Shown: positions 62,233-64,000 of the stretch, piece after piece
Layout: each line of letters opens with the position of its first letter
Numbering within the stretch: the stretch's first letter is position 1
NCBI RefSeq assembly: GCF_030698175.1
Contig: NZ_JAUYNT010000003.1
Coordinates: 62,001 to 126,000, forward strand
Length of the DNA: 64,000 nucleotides
Source: Pseudomonas sp.
Lineage (GTDB): Bacteria > Pseudomonadota > Gammaproteobacteria > Pseudomonadales > Pseudomonadaceae
Reading direction: 5' to 3'
Program-made: the position numbers and the translations under genes
The notes under the pieces: model-generated
What the model was told of the DNA's origin: nothing
The model's input: the letters and a program-made list of their open reading frames with translations, nothing else
Database searches by the model: none

Positions 62233-64000
62233 TCACGTGCGCGCCAGGCGAATCAGCGCATCGACCGCCACGCAGCCATTCGCGCCTACCAGTAAGGGAT
62301 TCACATCCAGTTCCAGCAGCTGCTCGGCGTGCTCGCCGGCGTAATCGGCCACAGCGCGAATTGCCGCCACCAGCGCGTCCAGATCCGCCGGCGGACGGCC
62401 ACGAAAACCTTGCAGCAAGGGCGCACTGCGTAAACTCAGCAAGGCCCCACGAATCGCGCCGTCGGTGGTCGGCAGCAGCAGGCTGCGACTGTCCTTGAGC
62501 AACTCCACCAGAATCCCGCCGGCGCCGATCACCAGCGCCAGGCCGAAGCCCTCTTCGCGCTTGATGCCGACGATCAACTCGGCCAACGGTGGCGCGGCCA
62601 TGCGCTCCAACAGCACTCGATCAAAGGCCACCCCCGGCGCGTAGGCCGCAATGCGTTGGCCCATCAGCTCCAGCGCCGCCTGCAAGGCGGCGGCATCGGC
62701 CAGATTGAGGGCCACCGCGCCGGCCTCGGTCTTGTGCGGCAACTGCGCACTGAGCGCCTTGAGCACCAGAGGATAACCCAGCTGCGCGGCGTCCTGCAGC
62801 GCCTGCGCCGGGGTACTCAAGCGCGCCGCTGGGATCGGCAAGCCAAAGGCCTGCAGCGCTTGCTTGGACTGCCACTCATCGAGCAACTGCCCCTGGCTGC
62901 TGAGCGCCTGCGGGCAGAACGGCACCAGTGCCGACTCGCCGAGCGCCAGCAGTTGCTGACGCCGCTGCTGATAGCCGGCAACTCGCCCCCAGGCGGCCAG
63001 ACCCTCCTCTACCCCTTGCAACGCGGCCACGCCCTGTTGGTGCAGACGCTCGCGGGCATAGGCCGGCAGCAACTCAGGGAAGGCCGACGTGACAAACCCG
63101 CTCTTGCCGTGACGTACTAACGCTGCGCAAAACAGCTCCAGCAACAGGTCGCATTGCGGCCGTTCGCCGCTGCTCTCAGCGGGATAGTCGAGCACCAGCA
63201 AGGCGGCATCTGCCGGTGTGCGCAGGGCGCTGTCGAGCATCGCATCGAGAGCCTTTCGATCACCCCAGATCGCCGTGGTGAAATCCAGCGGATTGACCAG
63301 ATTGGCGTAGCTCGGCAGTACTTGTGCCAGTTCTACGCGTTGGCCGTCATCCAGCGATGGCAGTTGCAGGCCATTGCCTTCGGCATAGTCGGCAATCAAC
63401 CCGGCGTCGCCACCGGAACAGGCCAAGGCAATCAACCCAGGTCCCGTCGGCAGTTGGCCGCAGGCGGCGGCCTTGAGGGTTTCCATAAAACTCACCGGGC
63501 CGCTGACGCGAATCACCCCAAGGCGTTCGAACAGGCTGTCGTACAAGGCATCGGAGCCGGCCAAGGCGCTGGTGTGGCTGAGCGCGAGCTCCGCACCCAA
63601 CTGCGACACCCCGGTTTTCAGGGCGATGATCGGAATGCCCTTCTGCAGTGCCTTGTGCGCGGCGCGGGCAAAGCCCGGCACATTCTTCAGCCCTTCCAGG
63701 TGCAGACCGATGGCCGTCACACGCGGTTCATCGAGCAGCACATCCATCAGTTCGGCAACCCCCAGCTGGGCCTGGTTGCCCACCGAGGCCATATAGGCTA
63801 TCGGCAAGGAGCGATCGCTCATCGACAGGTTGTAGGCGAAGTTGCCGCTCTGGGTCAGCACCGCCACGCCCTTCTCCACTGGTTTACCGCCATGGGCCAC
63901 CGGCCACAATGCGGCGCTGTGCAGGTAGTCGAGCAGGCCATAACAGTTGGGCCCGAGTAGCGCCATGTCACCCGCGGCCTGCAGCAACTGATCTTGCAGG
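62233..64000 (-). CDS. ADP-forming acyl-CoA/acetyl-CoA synthetase (partial, N-terminus beyond the window)
   Basis: The frame remains open to the window edge, so the N-terminal CoA-binding domain is missing. What remains (about 589 codons) holds the second half of the CoA-ligase domain with LLGPNCYGL, VAVLTQSGNFAYNLSM and the phospho-histidine region HTSALAGSD. The ATP-grasp domain follows, with LSTPAQALQDAAQLGYPLVLKAL, GIKREEGFGLALVIGAGGILVELL and the ending ELDVNPLLVGANG. It makes or breaks acyl-CoA using ADP/ATP or GDP/GTP. No GNAT domain is fused at this end. Confidence 0.9.
   Translation of the reverse strand, partial: LQDQLLQAAGDMALLGPNCYGLLDYLHSAALWPVAHGGKPVEKGVAVLTQSGNFAYNLSMSDRSLPIAYMASVGNQAQLGVAELMDVLLDEPRVTAIGLHLEGLKNVPGFARAAHKALQKGIPIIALKTGVSQLGAELALSHTSALAGSDALYDSLFERLGVIRVSGPVSFMETLKAAACGQLPTGPGLIALACSGGDAGLIADYAEGNGLQLPSLDDGQRVELAQVLPSYANLVNPLDFTTAIWGDRKALDAMLDSALRTPADAALLVLDYPAESSGERPQCDLLLELFCAALVRHGKSGFVTSAFPELLPAYARERLHQQGVAALQGVEEGLAAWGRVAGYQQRRQQLLALGESALVPFCPQALSSQGQLLDEWQSKQALQAFGLPIPAARLSTPAQALQDAAQLGYPLVLKALSAQLPHKTEAGAVALNLADAAALQAALELMGQRIAAYAPGVAFDRVLLERMAAPPLAELIVGIKREEGFGLALVIGAGGILVELLKDSRSLLLPTTDGAIRGALLSLRSAPLLQGFRGRPPADLDALVAAIRAVADYAGEHAEQLLELDVNPLLVGANGCVAVDALIRLART

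Overview
The window is about 64 kb of core chromosome from a gammaproteobacterium of the Pseudomonas lineage. The evidence is the protein families themselves (AauS/AauR beside an acidic amino acid ABC transporter and a periplasmic asparaginase, an OprD-type porin, CspD of the Pseudomonas type, ClpS/ClpA next to infA-bpt-aat-trxB) and the gene orders, which are those I recall from Pseudomonas aeruginosa. No prophage, plasmid, CRISPR array or complete insertion sequence was seen. Both ends are cut: the left edge in a gltJ-type permease, the right edge in an ADP-forming acyl-CoA synthetase.

Layout. 1-6.2 kb: acidic amino acid uptake (gltJ end, gltK, gltL), periplasmic asparaginase and the AauS/AauR two-component system that is expected to control them. 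6.3-9.5 kb: a large GGDEF-EAL protein. 9.8-14.6 kb: acyl-CoA dehydrogenase, recR-ybaB-dnaX and the 4.5S SRP RNA. 14.8-24.7 kb: LTA-synthase-like sulfatase, speE, methionine salvage genes (mtnC, mtnD, mtnB) with an MFS carrier, aroC, an uncharacterised membrane protein and prmB. 25-30 kb: Smr protein, folE, glutaredoxin-like protein, OprD porin, ammonium transporter. 30.3-34.7 kb: DUF883/holin-like/YqjK-like membrane trio, then an opposite-strand FHA / Ser-Thr kinase / PP2C phosphatase module. 35-46.4 kb: tRNA-Ser, a Bax1-inhibitor family protein, tusDCB-tusE (tRNA 2-thiouridine sulfur relay), ybiB, cysG, serS, crcB, rarA, lolA, ftsK. 46.6-52.7 kb: trxB, aat, bpt, infA, clpA, clpS, cspD. 52.8-61.3 kb: ppiD, tRNA-Asp, hupB, lon, clpX, clpP, tig. 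61.4-64 kb: a flavodoxin-like quinone reductase and the acyl-CoA synthetase.

Two themes run through the window. One is protein quality control. The N-end-rule parts (Aat and Bpt transferases, ClpS adaptor, ClpA unfoldase) lie a few kb from ClpP, ClpX, Lon, trigger factor and PpiD. lon and clpX each carry a good sigma-32-like promoter with exact 14-nt spacing. The other theme is small non-coding mobile-looking repeats. Five copies of MITE-like elements (1453, 11730, 17063, 19875, 24777) share subterminal words and a modular centre. Two of them are flanked by TTAA and sit exactly on the stop codons of mtnB and speE. A separate palindromic repeat occurs as two inverted copies 30 kb apart (9569 and 40018).

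The least ordinary local features are three in-frame-closed 10-codon mini-ORFs made by a 35-bp tandem repeat in front of bpt, a stand-alone kinase/phosphatase/FHA module without type VI secretion genes, a membrane-tailed GNAT-like protein, and the absence of ggt from the aau cluster at the place where a MITE-like element lies. I did not find a clearly new multi-gene defence or secretion system.
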